Below, one piece after another: positions 49,102 to 61,790 of a stretch of 64,000 bases of DNA. Positions within the stretch are counted from its first letter, which is position 1; the number at the start of each line of letters is the position of its first letter. The notes beneath the pieces were generated by a model that saw only the letters and a program-made list of their open reading frames with translations, had not been told where the DNA came from and did no database searches. Source of the stretch: Balanoglossus misakiensis (Eukaryota; Hemichordata); NCBI GenBank assembly GCA_040954595.2, contig CM082596.2:8680001-8744000 (forward strand), given 5' to 3'. Made by a program: the position numbers and the translations under genes.

Positions 49102-49392
49102 TCACACAAGATTCCTGGGCATTCCGTGAATTACTACAGAGGTTTTCCAGGAATATTTGCAGCGCACAATATCCTTTTTCAGAGATAGAGAAATTAATGA
49201 ATTCTGTACAGCAACATACATAGTTGATTTTTTAATCATGGTCTTCATATACAGCTGTGAATTTGATTCATCAAGTCTTTCACAGAGTTGCTTCAATTTC
49301 AAGCAGACTTTACGAGAATAACGCATCTTGGAAAACCCTCTTTCGACTCTGAGGTCGAACATGACCAATCCAAAACAATGGATTTGGATCAA
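49102..49392 (-). other. Conserved minus-strand ORF segment downstream of the finger exon
   Basis: This frame (DLRVERGFSKMRYSRKVCL, then LCERLDESNSQLYMK) is kept open at 5715-5906, 13097-13333 and 25676-25912. The VERGFSKM string is reminiscent of the C-terminal dimerisation region of hAT transposases, so it may be an old domesticated or decayed fragment or a 3' exon. The similarity is short and the units are young duplicates, so an open frame alone is weak evidence. Confidence 0.3.
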
Positions 49393-49491
49393 ACCACTGT
49401 GGTGAAAGGGTTAAACTACTACTAATTGAAAAGACCAGTTACACATGATTCATAGGTGAAATTTGGCAGCTGTGATTGAAAAGAAATGTCA

Positions 49492-50861
49492 TCATGGTCT
49501 TTCATTTGAATGGATCCTCGTGTGCCTCTTCTGATGGCCACTCTGTCTAAATGTTTTCCCACATTCTTTACATGCAAATGGTCTTTCATTTGAATGGATC
49601 CTCATGTGTTTCTTTAGACCTTCTCTCCATGTAAATGCTTCCCCACATTCATTGCATTCAAATGGTCTTTCATTTGAATGGATCCTCATGTGGCTCTTCT
49701 GATGGCCACTCCGTCTAAATGTTTTCCCACATTCTTTACATGCAAATGGTCTTTCATTTGAATGGATCCTCATGTGTTCCTTTAGACTGTCTCTCCGTGT
49801 AAATGTTTTTCCACATTCATTGCATGCAAATGGTCTTTCATTTGAATGGATCCTCATGTGTTCCTTTAGACCGTCTCTCCGTGTAAATGTTTTTCCACAT
49901 TCATTGCATGCAAATGGTCTTTCATTTGAATGGATCCTCATGTGTTTCTTCTGATCGCCACTCCATTTAAATGTTTTCCCACATTCTTTACATGCAAATG
50001 GTCTTTCATTTGAATGGGTCTTCATGTGTTCCTTTAGACTGTCTCTCCGTGTAAATGTTTTTCCACATTCATTGCATGCAAATGGTCTTTCATTTGAATG
50101 GATCCTCATGTGTTCCTTTAGACTGTCTCTCCGTGTAAATGTTTTTCCACATTCATTGCATGCAAATGGTCTTTCATTTGAATGGGTCTTCATGTGTTCC
50201 TTTAGACTGTCTCTCCGTGTAAATGTTTTTCCACATTCATTGCATGCAAATGGTCTTTCATTTGAATGGATCCTCATGTGTTCCTTTAGACTGTTTCTCT
50301 GTGTAAATGTTTTTCCACATTCATTGCATGCAAATGGTCTTTCATTTGAATGGATCCTCATGTGTTCCTTTAGACTGTTTCTCTGTGTAAATGTTTTTCC
50401 ACATTCATTGCATGCAAATGGTCTTTCATTTGAATGGGTCTTCATGTGTTCCTTTAGACTGTCTCTCCGTGTAAATGTTTTCTCACATTCTTTACATGCA
50501 AATGGTCTATCATTTGAATGGATCCTCATGTGTTCCTTTAGACTGTCTCTCCGTGTAAATGTTTTTCCACATTCATTGCATGCAAATGGTCTTTCATTTA
50601 AATGGATCCTCATGTGTGTCTTCTCATCGCCACTCCATCTAAATGTTTTTCCACATTCTTTACATGCAAATGGTCTTTCATTTGAATGGGTCTTCATGTG
50701 TTTCTTTAGACTCCCTCTCCGTCGAAATGTTTTCCCACACTCTTCAAGTACTAACCATCTTCGGCCCTGTCCACTGTTGCAATTGTGATGCAACATGTCT
50801 GATCCACCAAGTTCTTGACCATGTTCAACATGTTGACTGCTGACATCATCCAGTAGGCTCA
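49492..50861 (-). CDS. C2H2 zinc-finger gene, unit 4, finger-array exon
   Basis: This is the longest uninterrupted array: leader, the degenerate first finger lacking a Cys, and fourteen complete SNERPF-linked fingers. One has EKTF in place of GKTF and another EAF in place of ETF. TRRDSLKEH-type fingers dominate, with a TQRNSLKEH pair that looks freshly duplicated. The last finger has HTRIH for HMRIH. It ends HSNERP then TGA, as in units 1 and 3. Its upstream exon is at 51972-52094, and the intron holds the TTAA element at 51129. Confidence 0.88.
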
Positions 50862-51128
50862 CTTGAATATGGCCAGAGTGTGCCAGAGTGTGGATTATCA
50901 GTGATACATCTGTTGGATGATAACAAAACAGCTACTTAAATACAGGCTTCAAGCACACTTAATAAGTAACATTACTACTGATTACCAATCACGTCGTCTC
51001 AGGGTGTCAGGAGACAGATTCCCTCTTCTGAAACCCCCCCCCCCCCCCTACACACACACACACCCTTTAACGTTGCCGGCTAATGGCTGATGCCCATCTT
51101 GAGATAGGTTATACTGAAGATAACTTAA

Positions 51129-51747
51129 AGGGGAAATCCGCTGTAGCTGATTTCTACATAATTTGGTAGCTTTGATGTCTCTCTTTCAGAAAAAAACATA
51201 TTCGCCATGTATAGGTCGCGCGATTTTTTACAAAATCTAGGGAAAATTGGCAGAATTTCCAATATGGCGTTTACTGTAATTTGAATCATGGGAAAAAAAG
51301 CGCCAGGAGCAACTTCCGCCCACCTTGGTGTGGGTGATACCATTTTCCGATTGGTGTCACTGTGTCACAAGCTAAGCGTATTTGCATATTTTTCATGGGT
51401 TATAGCTCATGAAAACTGTCAATAGATGACAAATTTTCGACTTTGCTGATGATTGTTTATCAACTGATGCAAAGAACAAACAATAGCTATGAAAATACGC
51501 CTAGTCTGTCGCCCAGTGACACCAATCGGAGAATGGTATCACCCACACCATGGTGGGCGGAAGTTGCTCCTGGCGCTTTTTTTCCCATGATTCAAATTAC
51601 AGTAAACGCCATATTGGAAATTCTGCCAACTTTCCCTAGATTTTGTAAAAAATCGGGCGACCTATACATGGCGAATATGTTTTTTTCTGAAAGAGAGACA
51701 TCAAAGCTACCAAATTATGTAGAAATCAGCTACAGCGGATTTCCCCT
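51129..51747. mobile_element. TTAA-flanked foldback transposon in zinc-finger intron (unit 4)
   Basis: A 619-bp element made almost wholly of two long inverted arms starting AGGGGAAATCCGCTGTAGC, with TTAA at 51125-51128 and 51748-51751. All other units have one TTAA at this place. No coding capacity. piggyBac-like or Kolobok-like by target. Confidence 0.88.
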
Positions 51748-51971
51748 TTAAGCAATCATGTATGAGCAGACTGATTATTTGTTGATGTACTGAACTATTG
51801 GCAAAGAATGATCACAACAATGGTGTGATTGACTTCAAGGGAACACCCCCTTTCAATTTGTATACATCATCTTTCTCCAAAGGGAAAGCTTTGTTCATGC
51901 TGTCTTTTGTTTCAAGAGACAAGAAACAGCAGGACTAGTAATATGTAACAAAAGAGATTATGCTTGCTTAC

Positions 51972-52094
51972 CATCAAAGGATTCAGCACCCTCTTCAAAT
52001 CGATGTGTTACTTTACTATGTGATGATTCCAACAGTCTGCCAAGTTCATGTAACTTATTTGAATGTCTGTACTGTGTGCACACTTCAGAACATT
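51972..52094 (-). CDS. Upstream coding exon of unit-4 zinc-finger gene
   Basis: Same 123-bp exon with intact acceptor and GTAAGC donor. The poly-C tract in this intron is 15 C and is followed by TACACA. Confidence 0.7.
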
Positions 52095-52458
52095 CTGGAA
52101 AAGTAAGGCATGAGTATTAAGTTACATAAGGTGACAGTCTATATTTTCTTTGTGCATGACCATTCCCAATAAACAACTATGAATAATGCAAACATTACAT
52201 TAATCCAAAACCCCTGACTTGCTGCACCAGGGTTTACGTTAAAATTTAGAGTATACCGCGGGTAGTTACCATATACATGTAGTTTATACATTGTTGTTGA
52301 GGTGGTTGATTTCTTTAAAAATTACACAATTTACAACACCCCTGCAAGTATGTGGACAGCAAAACTAGATTGCGTCACCAGTCACAGTGGATTAGAGGGT
52401 GAGCAGTGAAAAAAAAAACATGAACCATGATGGTTTGAGGTGGCGTCTGGAGGGAAAC

Positions 52459-52580
52459 TAGACTCTCTCACAGCCCCTCTCGTCGTCCATGCAGGCTTAT
52501 GGACTGATTGCATGTGTGCCAACACCAACACCGCGTCAGTGAAGAGCCTTGCAGCGAACCGTGGGCTGTGAGAGAGTCTA
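52459..52580. mobile_element. 122-bp MITE with 9-bp TSD (unit 4 copy)
   Basis: Same insertion point and flanking GAGGGAAAC as in units 1, 3 and 5. Confidence 0.85.
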
Positions 52581-52824
52581 GAGGGAAACATGCTGGTCAT
52601 CATTCAGAATCTTTAAATTCTGACTGGCCAAACCCCACACATATCTGTTGCATATGTTTTTAAAACTCTAAAGCCATTTTTTCAAGCTGGTTAAAAAAAA
52701 CAACTGAAGACTTTATGAGGATATTCCCTGTGGAAAAGCGCATATACTTGGATCTTTTCGATGCTTGGTGCATGTGGGATTGGGGCAGGGAACCAGACTA
52801 CTACTGTCTATCACTTGACTGCAA

Positions 52825-53929
52825 CATAGACCCTAGAGAAAGAAGGACGCGCAACTCCAGGTTTTTCTTGAAACGATGTTCTTTTGCATACATTATTTTC
52901 GGATAATCCCCAATAATCCAATTTGCAAATAAACTATGTATAAACTAACGCAAAGTCTCGCGTTTTGCGAGAAAAGACGAGAAAACTGCAACGTGGTTGA
53001 ACTGCAGCGATCATTTATGGAACACATCTGGACAAGTTAAACACGAATTTGGCACTTCTGAGTCTGACAGCATCCAAAACAAGCATCTTTTGTCTAACAG
53101 TCCCGGTATTTGACAAGGCTGTGAGCTAACCGTACCTAGGGTTTCCTGTCGTCGTCAACCACGAAAAACCAAGATGGCGGCCATAGCGCACACGTGAAAA
53201 TCCACAAAGTTTGTTTACAAATTGTTTTCGTGAAATCTGTTTCATTGTTCACGCACTGCGAAATAAAATGCCCCTAAACCACAATTTTTGTTTCAATGCT
53301 TCACGCAAACATAAAATTATTACGAAAAGTGTCAGCATTACCAAGAAGTATGAGTGCCCAGTCGGACATGCAAAAAACATGGATGATTTGTTTACAATTT
53401 TTAAATGAAGCCTGTGGCACTAGAAATGACCGTTCAACCGACAGACGAACACCAAACCATTATAAATAATACAGAAAACGTAATACTTTTTGAATTTTAT
53501 AAAAAAACGCAGTGGCTGCTGAAATATAGGAGTGCCAGTTTTGGTTACTGTCGCGCATCACAGAGTTGCGTTTAGTTTTTTGGTGATATGTTAGTGATAT
53601 GCTAATGACATCGACGCGTGCCAAAGTGGAGATTCACACCTGCCACCGTCCTAGGTGTTAAAGGTATACGGTCACCTCCAATTTACATATCGCCATATTT
53701 AGTTGAAATGGCGTATTTGAGTGTTCTAAAGAACGCTTTATTTTCGCGTGTGCCACCCACTGAAAATCTGTGATTGGTTAGATCTCAATTTACCATAGTA
53801 ACAGTGGCTAAATTTGTATAGGTGACCGTATACCTTTAATTATATGCAAAAGAACATCATCATACTGATAATCACCAAACCCTTTGATCTTTGCCGCAGT
53901 TGCGCGTCCTTCTTTCTCTAGGGTCTATG
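52825..53929. mobile_element. hAT-like non-autonomous element, 1.1 kb (unit 4)
   Basis: Inverted ends CATAGACCCTAGAGAAAGAA flanked by ACTGCAA (52818-52824 and 53930-53936). Unit 5 keeps the empty site near 61605. The interior has short ORFs with no recognised domain and a nested TTAA element. The 7-bp repeat is close to hAT's 8. Confidence 0.75.
53662..53835. mobile_element. 174-bp TTAA-flanked MITE nested in the 52825 element
   Basis: Ends AGGTATACGGTCACCT and its reverse complement, with TTAA at 53658-53661 and 53836-53839. No coding capacity. Confidence 0.85.
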
Positions 53930-56900
53930 ACTGCAAGCAGTAACAAGCTTTGATTTTTGGGAGTAGGTGATTCACACTTTAAAACAAAGCCTAGGCTATC
54001 GACTAGCATCCAACTTTGTTTCAATGTATTTGTATGACATCATTGTTCAAAATTCGAAGAAAAAGCTCAGCACACAACATATTTTTCTTCGAATTTTCAT
54101 CTCGCCCACCAGATTATAGCCCTGTTCGTGACGTCACACCGCGCGCGGACAAGAATACGTCTGAATGTTTGACAGACTCGAATTATCAAACTCAAGAGTA
54201 ACATATGCAATGATGGACACATACCAGCTCTTGTCAAGTGGTTGCAAATTAGGGATGATCTTGGTGTGGCATCCATTTGGTTTCCACTTTTCGACAACGC
54301 ACTCTGGAACGTGTTGACTTCCTCCATTTTACTCTTGAAATGTTTCGAGTACTGAAGTTAGTGTCGGTTTCGGATTCGGATTCAGTTTCGGATTCGGGTT
54401 CGAGAGACTGAAAGTTACAGCATTTTCGGGCGACCATCGCGGTTTGGCATCTGCAGTACAAGTATGAAAATAACTCTGTAAAAAATATGGATATATTTGA
54501 TCAAACTCTCTCGACACGTTATGTATGATAATTATGGCACCAAAACACTGTTTTTTTACATCGGAAATTGTTAAATACATATTTTATCATCGAAAAACAT
54601 ACTTCGATGATAAAAAGATAATATTTTGTAATTTTCGGCTTGAATAAATATTGTTTGGGTGAGAAAAATGTCATACATAACAAGTATCAGCGGTGGGATT
54701 GGGGCAGGGAACCACTAAGACTAGTATCATTCAACTCGACGATACTGAAATAAGCCTCGGATTCGGTTCCAGTTTCGGATTCGGAATCGGTTTCGAGAGA
54801 CTGAAAATTTCGAGGGCATCTGCGTACGAGTATGAAAATTACTTTGCTAAAACACCAATAAATTTGATTTGTGTGTGAGTCTATCTAAAACACACTGGGT
54901 ATGGTGACCAGGCTACACCTTGGCACATACACCGAGAACAGCCAAGACAGAGAAAAGAACAGCAAAAAAGATCACCAAAGCTAAAAACAGCGCCTAAACT
55001 CTATGTCTGATTTTAATCTGATTGCCGTCGACCCTGAGTGAACGCCAGCAGTGCCATGATACGCTGACAATAACATGAATTCAATCACACATTTTGTTGT
55101 ACAGTTTTTTTCAGTTAGAAAAGGATGGGTAACATTGTCAATATAATCTTACAGGCCATTCCCTTTACCTCCAGTATACCTAATTATGGAAATCGAGAAA
55201 AAAACTATTCAAATTCCTTAGCACCTTCAAAGTTCCATGAGGCAACTAAAATCGGTCAACTGTTTAGATTTACATAAACACTTTATCATTTACATGTTCT
55301 GTAATTTGATGTTATATGCTTTGGATTATGAAATTGATATTCAAGAGGAATACTTTGAATCAATGCCAGGGTTTTGGCCAAGTGGTTGGGTGCCATTTTC
55401 CTTGTAGTGTGATTATGTTTAAAGTCCACAGCAATGCAAAAACATAGGGCCAGGGGCACCAAGGTCCTATATGGATGGTGCTGCAAAGAAATATAGTCTT
55501 CTACCGAATAATCTACAAGTTTATTTCTATGGCTAAAGACCATCTTCCATGAAATACATGAAGAGAGACCTGAATGGTCGACATTAGCAATCCTGAGGCT
55601 GTTGTATAAGGATCAAACTACTTTTTCAAAAAATTATAATAACTTATACATACAAAATGAAATTCCAACACAATAAAGTGTGGCAACACAATTTATTAAA
55701 ATTGAATAAACAGAAACAAGTCTTTCCAATTTTCAAGCGGGGGAATAATCTTACACTAGCTGCATGTCAAGTTGGCGGTGACAAAAATGCGATTTCAACA
55801 TGAAAACAAACTGAGAATCTTCAAACGGATAATACAGGTATTCTCAGTAATATCGTATTGATAGAGTTCATATACCACAATATTTACACTGATCTGATGA
55901 CAGTAAATATAAATAGCAGCTGCTGTACAAAAGTGGTCTTTTTCTTTGATATTTCAAAATGACTGACATGAAGTGCGCCCTCATATGATGGCTACGCATG
56001 ACTGATAACATTCATTGGAAAATACTTCAGAAACTACATTTGCATTGATATGTCACACTCTGCAGAAAGATAACAAAATCAATGCTAACTTCTAGCAAAT
56101 ACAAACTGTACCATAAATTAATCTGTCCAATAGGGAAAAAATTGACGTTTTCACAGCCACTAGATTTGCATGTCAAAAAGTTACAGGCTCTCTCCCTCAC
56201 AAAAAATGGTCAATCCCTTCTCTTACAACCCCCCCCCCCCCCACCCTGTATTCTCAACAATTCAACAATCCCCTGACGCCCACTCTAACCCTGGTCAGAT
56301 AAACTTCACACCTCTCATGGCAATAATATATTGTGCGTATCATTTTCTTGGTCAAAAGGAAAATATGAAACCCTACCCTCCCATCCCATCCAAACCAAAC
56401 CCCGCGCAACCAATCCATAAATATGTGTCTCTATGTATTTGTTTCAAATGTGCTCTCAACACAAAAATACAAAAGCAAACAAGACGATAGTCACAGAGAA
56501 AAATAGCGTCAAGGACACTGTGGTCCCATTTGAGGATTATGCCGAAACAGTGACACACCAGAATAAAAATTACAGGTGACATTGCAAGCAGATATGATCT
56601 CACCATATAGAAATATGGAATGTGAAAAAATTAACAAGGAACATGCCCAATAAACTGTCATGTGTCATGGCAGTCTTACAAGTGGTGCTAGAAAAAAAAT
56701 GACCAAAAATTGTCTGTACAAACACATATGAGGAGCAACTTCTTTCAGTCAGCCCTGGAACAGACACACAGACAGACAGACACACACACACACTGACCTG
56801 CCACTGGTTATTATAAATTTAATAGCTGGTGGTCTCTGTAACAGCTGGCCTATTACAGTTATGTAAACATATCTTAGTTCGGGGTAACAACTCCTTGTAA

Positions 56901-57474
56901 ACAGTAACTTTAAAAACAACTGGACAATTGGTTTAGGAGAAGATTTGCCCACTATCCTTAATAATCTGTGGGTGGTCACTTCACAGGCCGACGATCGTCT
57001 TATGTGCAATACATGTTCTGCAAATTTGGCGTTCGACACATTCAAATAGTGGACTGCCTTCATGTCCTTCCATAATTCTTGTGCATCGTATAAGAAGACT
57101 TTTAGTTTTGTGCCTTCTTTTCACAAAATTTGCTGTCTTTTCCCGATCTCTGACACAGACTATGGTCACCACCATCTTGTCTGTTGCTAGGACAACACAC
57201 TGCCTTATGGCATTGACTGTATACAATTTTTGTAACCAGAGTCTCTGGTTAGGCACATGCCCATAAGACGATCCTTGCCCTTTAAACCTTTCACCCGCAG
57301 TTCCCTCTTAAGAGGTCGGTCCAACTTTACTACAGAAAACAATGGGTCTGGACTAAACCATGGTGGTGTAAAAGGGTTAATGACATGTCTCAGATACTGT
57401 ACATCATCTTCCATCAATATGAATGAAAATTATTTCAGGCAAGACCGACTAGCTACTAGTATATAGACAAGCTA

Positions 57475-57594
<120 letters not shown>

Positions 57595-57610
57595 CTAACT
57601 GCCACTCCAT

Positions 57611-59314
57611 TTAAATGTTTTCTCCACATTCATTGCATGCAAATGGTCTCTCATTTGAATGGATCCTCATGTGGCTCTTCTGATGGCCACTCCATCTAAA
57701 TGTTTTCCCACATTCTTTACATGCAAATGGTCTTTCATTCGAATGGATCCTCATGTGTTCCTTTAGACTGTCTCTCCGTGTAAATGTTTTTCCACATTCA
57801 TTGCATGCAAATGGTCTTTCATTTAAATGGATCCTCATGTGTCTCTTCTTAGTGCCACTCTTTGTAAATGTTTTTCCACATTCATTGCATGCAAATGGTC
57901 TTTCATTTGAATGGATCCTCATGTGTTTCTTCTGATCCCCACTCCATTTAAATGTTTTTTCCACATTCTTTACATGCAAATGGTCTTTCATTTGAATGGG
58001 TCTTCATGTGTTCCTTTAGACTCCCCCTCCGTCTAAATGTTTTCCCACATTCATTGCATTCAAATGGTCTTTCATTAGAATGGATCCTCATGTGGCTCTT
58101 CTGATGGCCACTCCGTCTAAATGTTTTCCCACATTCTTTACATGCAAATGGTCTCTTATTTGAATGGGTCTTCATGTGTTTCTTTAGACTCCCTCTCCGT
58201 CTAAATGTTTCCCCACATTCTTTACATGTAAATGGTCTTTCATTTGAATGGATCCTCATGTGTTTCTTTAGACTGTCTCTCCATGTAAATGTTTTTCCAC
58301 ATTCATTGCATGCAAATGGTCTTTCATTTGAATGGATCCTCATGTGGCTCTTCTTAGTGCCACTCCGTCTAAATGTTTTCCCACATTCTTTACATGCAAA
58401 TGGTCTTTCATTTGAATGGATCCTCATGTGTTTCTTTAGACTCCCTCTCTGTTTAAATGTTTCCCAACATTCATTGCATTCAAATGGTCTTTCATTTGAA
58501 TGGATCCTCATGTGGCTCTTCTGATGGCCACTCCGTCTAAATGTTTTCCCACATTCTTTACATGCAAATGGTCTTTCATTTGAATGGATCCTCATGTGTT
58601 CCTTTAGACTCTCTCTCCGTGTAAATGTTTTTCCACATTCATTGCATGCAAATGGTCTTTCATTTGAATGGATCCTCATGTGTCTCTTCCTAGTGCCACT
58701 CTTTGTAAACGTTTTTCCACATTCTTTGCATGCAAATGGTCTTTCATTTGAATGGATCTTCATGTGTTTCTTCTGATCGCCACTCCATTTAAATGTTTTC
58801 CCACATTCTTTACATGCAAATGGTCTTTCATTTGAATGGGTCTTCATGTGTTCCTTTAGACTCCCTCTCCGTCTAAATGTTTTCCCACATTCATTGCATT
58901 CAAATGGTCTTTCATTTGAATGGATCCTCATGTGGCTCTTCTGATGGCCACTCCGTCTAAATGTTTTCCCACATTCTTTACATTCAAATGGTCTTTCATT
59001 AGAATGGATCCTCATGTGTGTCTTCTGATGGCCCCTCTGTGTAAATGTTTTCCCACATTCATTGCATGCAAATGGTCTTCCATTTGAATGGATCTTCATG
59101 GGTTTCTTCCGACTGCCTAATGTGTGGTTTCCTATGTGGCTGCATGACTGTGCCTTAAACTCATCACTTGTTTTGCCGGCATGATCACCACACTCTTCAA
59201 GTACTAACCATCTTCGGCCCTGTCCACTGTTGCAATCGTGATGCAACATGTCTGATCCACCAAGTTCTTGACCATGTTCAACATGTTGACTGCTGACATC
59301 ATCCAGTAGGCTCA
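57611..59314 (-). CDS. C2H2 zinc-finger gene, unit 5, finger-array exon with two frameshifts
   Basis: The first frame (59314-57948) has the long leader shared with unit 2 (EECGDHAGKTSD... KPMKIHSNGRPF) and thirteen complete SNERPF-linked fingers. One reads NECWETF. An extra T in a T-run near 57956-57961 gives CGKNI and a stop. The array continues in a second frame (57991-57611) with four more fingers before another 1-base insertion near 57620 gives CGENI and a stop; a last finger follows near 57520-57590. About 18 fingers existed before the shifts. Either the terminal fingers are lost or these are sequencing errors. Confidence 0.82.
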
Positions 59315-59782
59315 CTTGAATATGGCCAGAGTGTGCCAGAGTCTGGATTATCAGTGATACATCTGTTGGATGATAACAAAACAGCTACTTAAATACAGGC
59401 TTCAAGCACACTTAATAAGTAACATTACTACTGATTACCAATCACATCGTCTCAGGGTGTCAGGAGACAGATTCCCTCTTCTGAACCCCCCCCCCCCCCC
59501 CCCCACACCCTTTAACATTGCCGGCTAATGGCTGATGCCCATCTTGAGATAGGTTATACTGCAGATAACTTAAGCAATCATGTATGAGCAGACTGATTAT
59601 TTGTTGATGTACTGAACTATTGGCAAAGAATGATCACAACAATGGTGTGATTGACTTCAAGGGAACACCCACTTTCAATTTGTATACATCATCTTTCTCC
59701 AAAGGGAAAGCTTTGTTTTGTTTCAAGAGACAAGAAACAGCAGGACTAGTAATATGTAACAAAAGAGATTATGCTTGCTTAC

Positions 59783-59905
59783 CATCAAAGGATTCAGCAC
59801 CCTCTTCAAATCGATGTGTTACTTTACTATGTGATGATTCCAACAGTCTGCCAAGTTCATGTAACTTATTTGAATGTCTGTACTGTGTGCACACTTCAGA
59901 ACATT
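59783..59905 (-). CDS. Upstream coding exon of unit-5 zinc-finger gene
   Basis: Same 123-bp exon. The intron poly-C tract is the longest of the five (19 C near 59486-59504). Confidence 0.7.
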
Positions 59906-60253
59906 CTGGAAAAGTAAGGCATGAGTATTAAGTTACATAAGGTGACAGTCTATATTTTCTTTGTGCATGACCATTCCCAATAAACAACTATGAATAATGC
60001 AAACATTACATTAATCCAAAACCCCTGACTTGCTGCACCAGGGTTTACGTTAAAATTTAGAGTATACCGCGGGTAGTTACCATATACATGTAGTTTATAC
60101 ATTGTTGTTGTGGTGGTTAATTTCTTTAAAAATTACACGATTTACAACACCCCTGCAAGTATGTGGACAGCAAAACTAGACTGTGTCACCAGTCACAGTG
60201 GATTAGAGGGTGAGCAGTGAAAAAAAAGCATGAACCATGCATGATGGTTTGAG

Positions 60254-61221
60254 CACAGACAAAGAGAAAAAACAGACTAGCAACGCGGCATGTCCCTTTG
60301 ATGTTATGTGCGCCTCGATAAACAACGGCTGAGATAAGCTTCAAATGTGTCAGACTCCGCGGAGACCAGGGTTGGTCTCGCGTATGCGTCATTATTGTAC
60401 GATATTATGCGACAATTGTGGCGAGATTTCCCAGAATACTTTGCGGTAGCGTCATTTTATCGACAGCAACCTACAGCGTCAACCTATGGCTTCCAACAAC
60501 GCGAACGATGACATAATATCATAAGAAACCCTTGTTGTCTTAGAATAGCCGGCGGTAATTTCTTACAGTTTTCATGCTCCAAACGGCAAACTGCAAGTCT
60601 GTTAAGTGCAAATGCTATACAACGACCCAATGGAAACTATCACCGACATTAAACACAGTAACAACACATCGCATTTTCCTTGACATCCAATTTGACAGAT
60701 CGTACCATGACCTTGCTTGGCACTGCTTTACACTAAGGACACGACTGAACACTACTTCACGACAACTATATTTACACGTTAGAAGTATTATTTACGCTAA
60801 CAACCTCGCAGATTTACAAAGGACAATATTCGGCGAACCGGAATCCATTCCAAAATATTCGTGATTGATGATCAAACCTTTTGAAATTTGCGATCAAACA
60901 TACTAATTATATATTCATAAATTTTTCGTACAAACTATTAAAATGGTCAAACTCATCTCTCCGATACTCAAACTTCCTCAAATTTCGCTGTCCACTCGGC
61001 TTCCGTCCCAGCTGACTGACAACAACAACACGAACTTTCACGAAAACACTTTCGTTTTATAATCGGGAAAATTCCGGACATTGCCGAAGTGGATACGTTC
61101 GGAAATCTTCGGAGACAAGCTGCACCTTGAAGGCGAGCTGAGACATGCATAGGGGGATTAGGAGGTGTACTTCACACCTTTTGACAATAGCGTTGCTAGT
61201 CTGTTTTTCTCTTTGTCTGTG
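60254..61221. mobile_element. 968-bp non-autonomous DNA transposon (unit 5)
   Basis: Inverted ends CACAGACAAAGAGAAAAA, flanked by GTTTGAG (60247-60253 and 61222-61228). Other units have one copy of that word. The interior includes a 96-codon plus-strand ORF at 60574-60864 with no recognised domain. CA-start ends and a 7-bp repeat suggest hAT-like, with low certainty. Confidence 0.75.
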
Positions 61222-61247
61222 GTTTGAGGTGGCGTCTGGAGGGAAAC

Positions 61248-61369
61248 TAGACTCTCTCACAGCCCCTCTCGTCGTCCATGCAGGCTTATGGACTGATTGC
61301 ATGTGTGCCAACACCAACACCGCGTCAGTGAAGAGCCTTGCAGCAGACCGTGGGCTGTGAGAGAGTCTA
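61248..61369. mobile_element. 122-bp MITE with 9-bp TSD (unit 5 copy)
   Basis: Same insertion point as in units 1, 3 and 4, with GAGGGAAAC on both sides. It lies 26 bp from the end of the 968-bp element. Confidence 0.85.
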
Positions 61370-61587
61370 GAGGGAAACATGCTGGTCATCATTCAGAATC
61401 TTTAAATTCTGGCTGGCCAAACCCCACACTTATCTGTTGCATATGTTTTTAAAACTCTAAAGCCATTTTTTCAAGCTGGTTAAAAAAAACAACTGAAGAC
61501 TTTATGAGGATATTCCCAGTGGAAAAGCGCATATACTTGGATCTTTTCGATGCTTGGTGCATGTGGGATTGGGGCAGGGAACCAGAC

Positions 61588-61700
61588 TACTACTGTCTAT
61601 CACTTGACTGCAAGCAGTATATAACAAGCTTTGATTTTTGGGAGTAGGTGATTCACACTTTAAAACAAAGCCTAGGCTATCGACTAGCATCCAACTTTGT
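61588..61700. other. Micro-inversion shared with unit 4
   Basis: About 110 bp here are the reverse complement of the segment near 8195-8310 in unit 1 (and 16665-16790 in unit 2). Unit 4 has the same inversion, split by the 52825 element. The left junction carries a short insert (GTGGGATTGGGGCAGGGAAC) copied from sequence found near 54693 and 63121. Confidence 0.8.
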
Positions 61701-61790
61701 TTCAATGTATTTGTATGACATTATTGTTCAAAATTCGAAGAAAAAGCTCAGCATACAACATATTTTTCTTTGAATTTTCATCTCGCCCAC

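Larger units (their letters stand above)
46708..55834. repeat. Tandem segmental-duplication unit 4
   Basis: Fourth copy, 9.1 kb. Positions 46708-49490 are very similar to unit 3, with one small local duplication near 49011-49022 (ACTCGAGTGACG). It carries the 122-bp MITE, a TTAA-flanked foldback in the zinc-finger intron, a 1.1-kb element at 52825 and the micro-inversion shared with unit 5. The hAT MITE is absent at its end. Confidence 0.9.

Noticed and set aside
53211-53408. 65-residue ORF in the 52825-53929 element
   Set aside because: No domain, no homologous frame elsewhere in the window, and inside a non-autonomous element.
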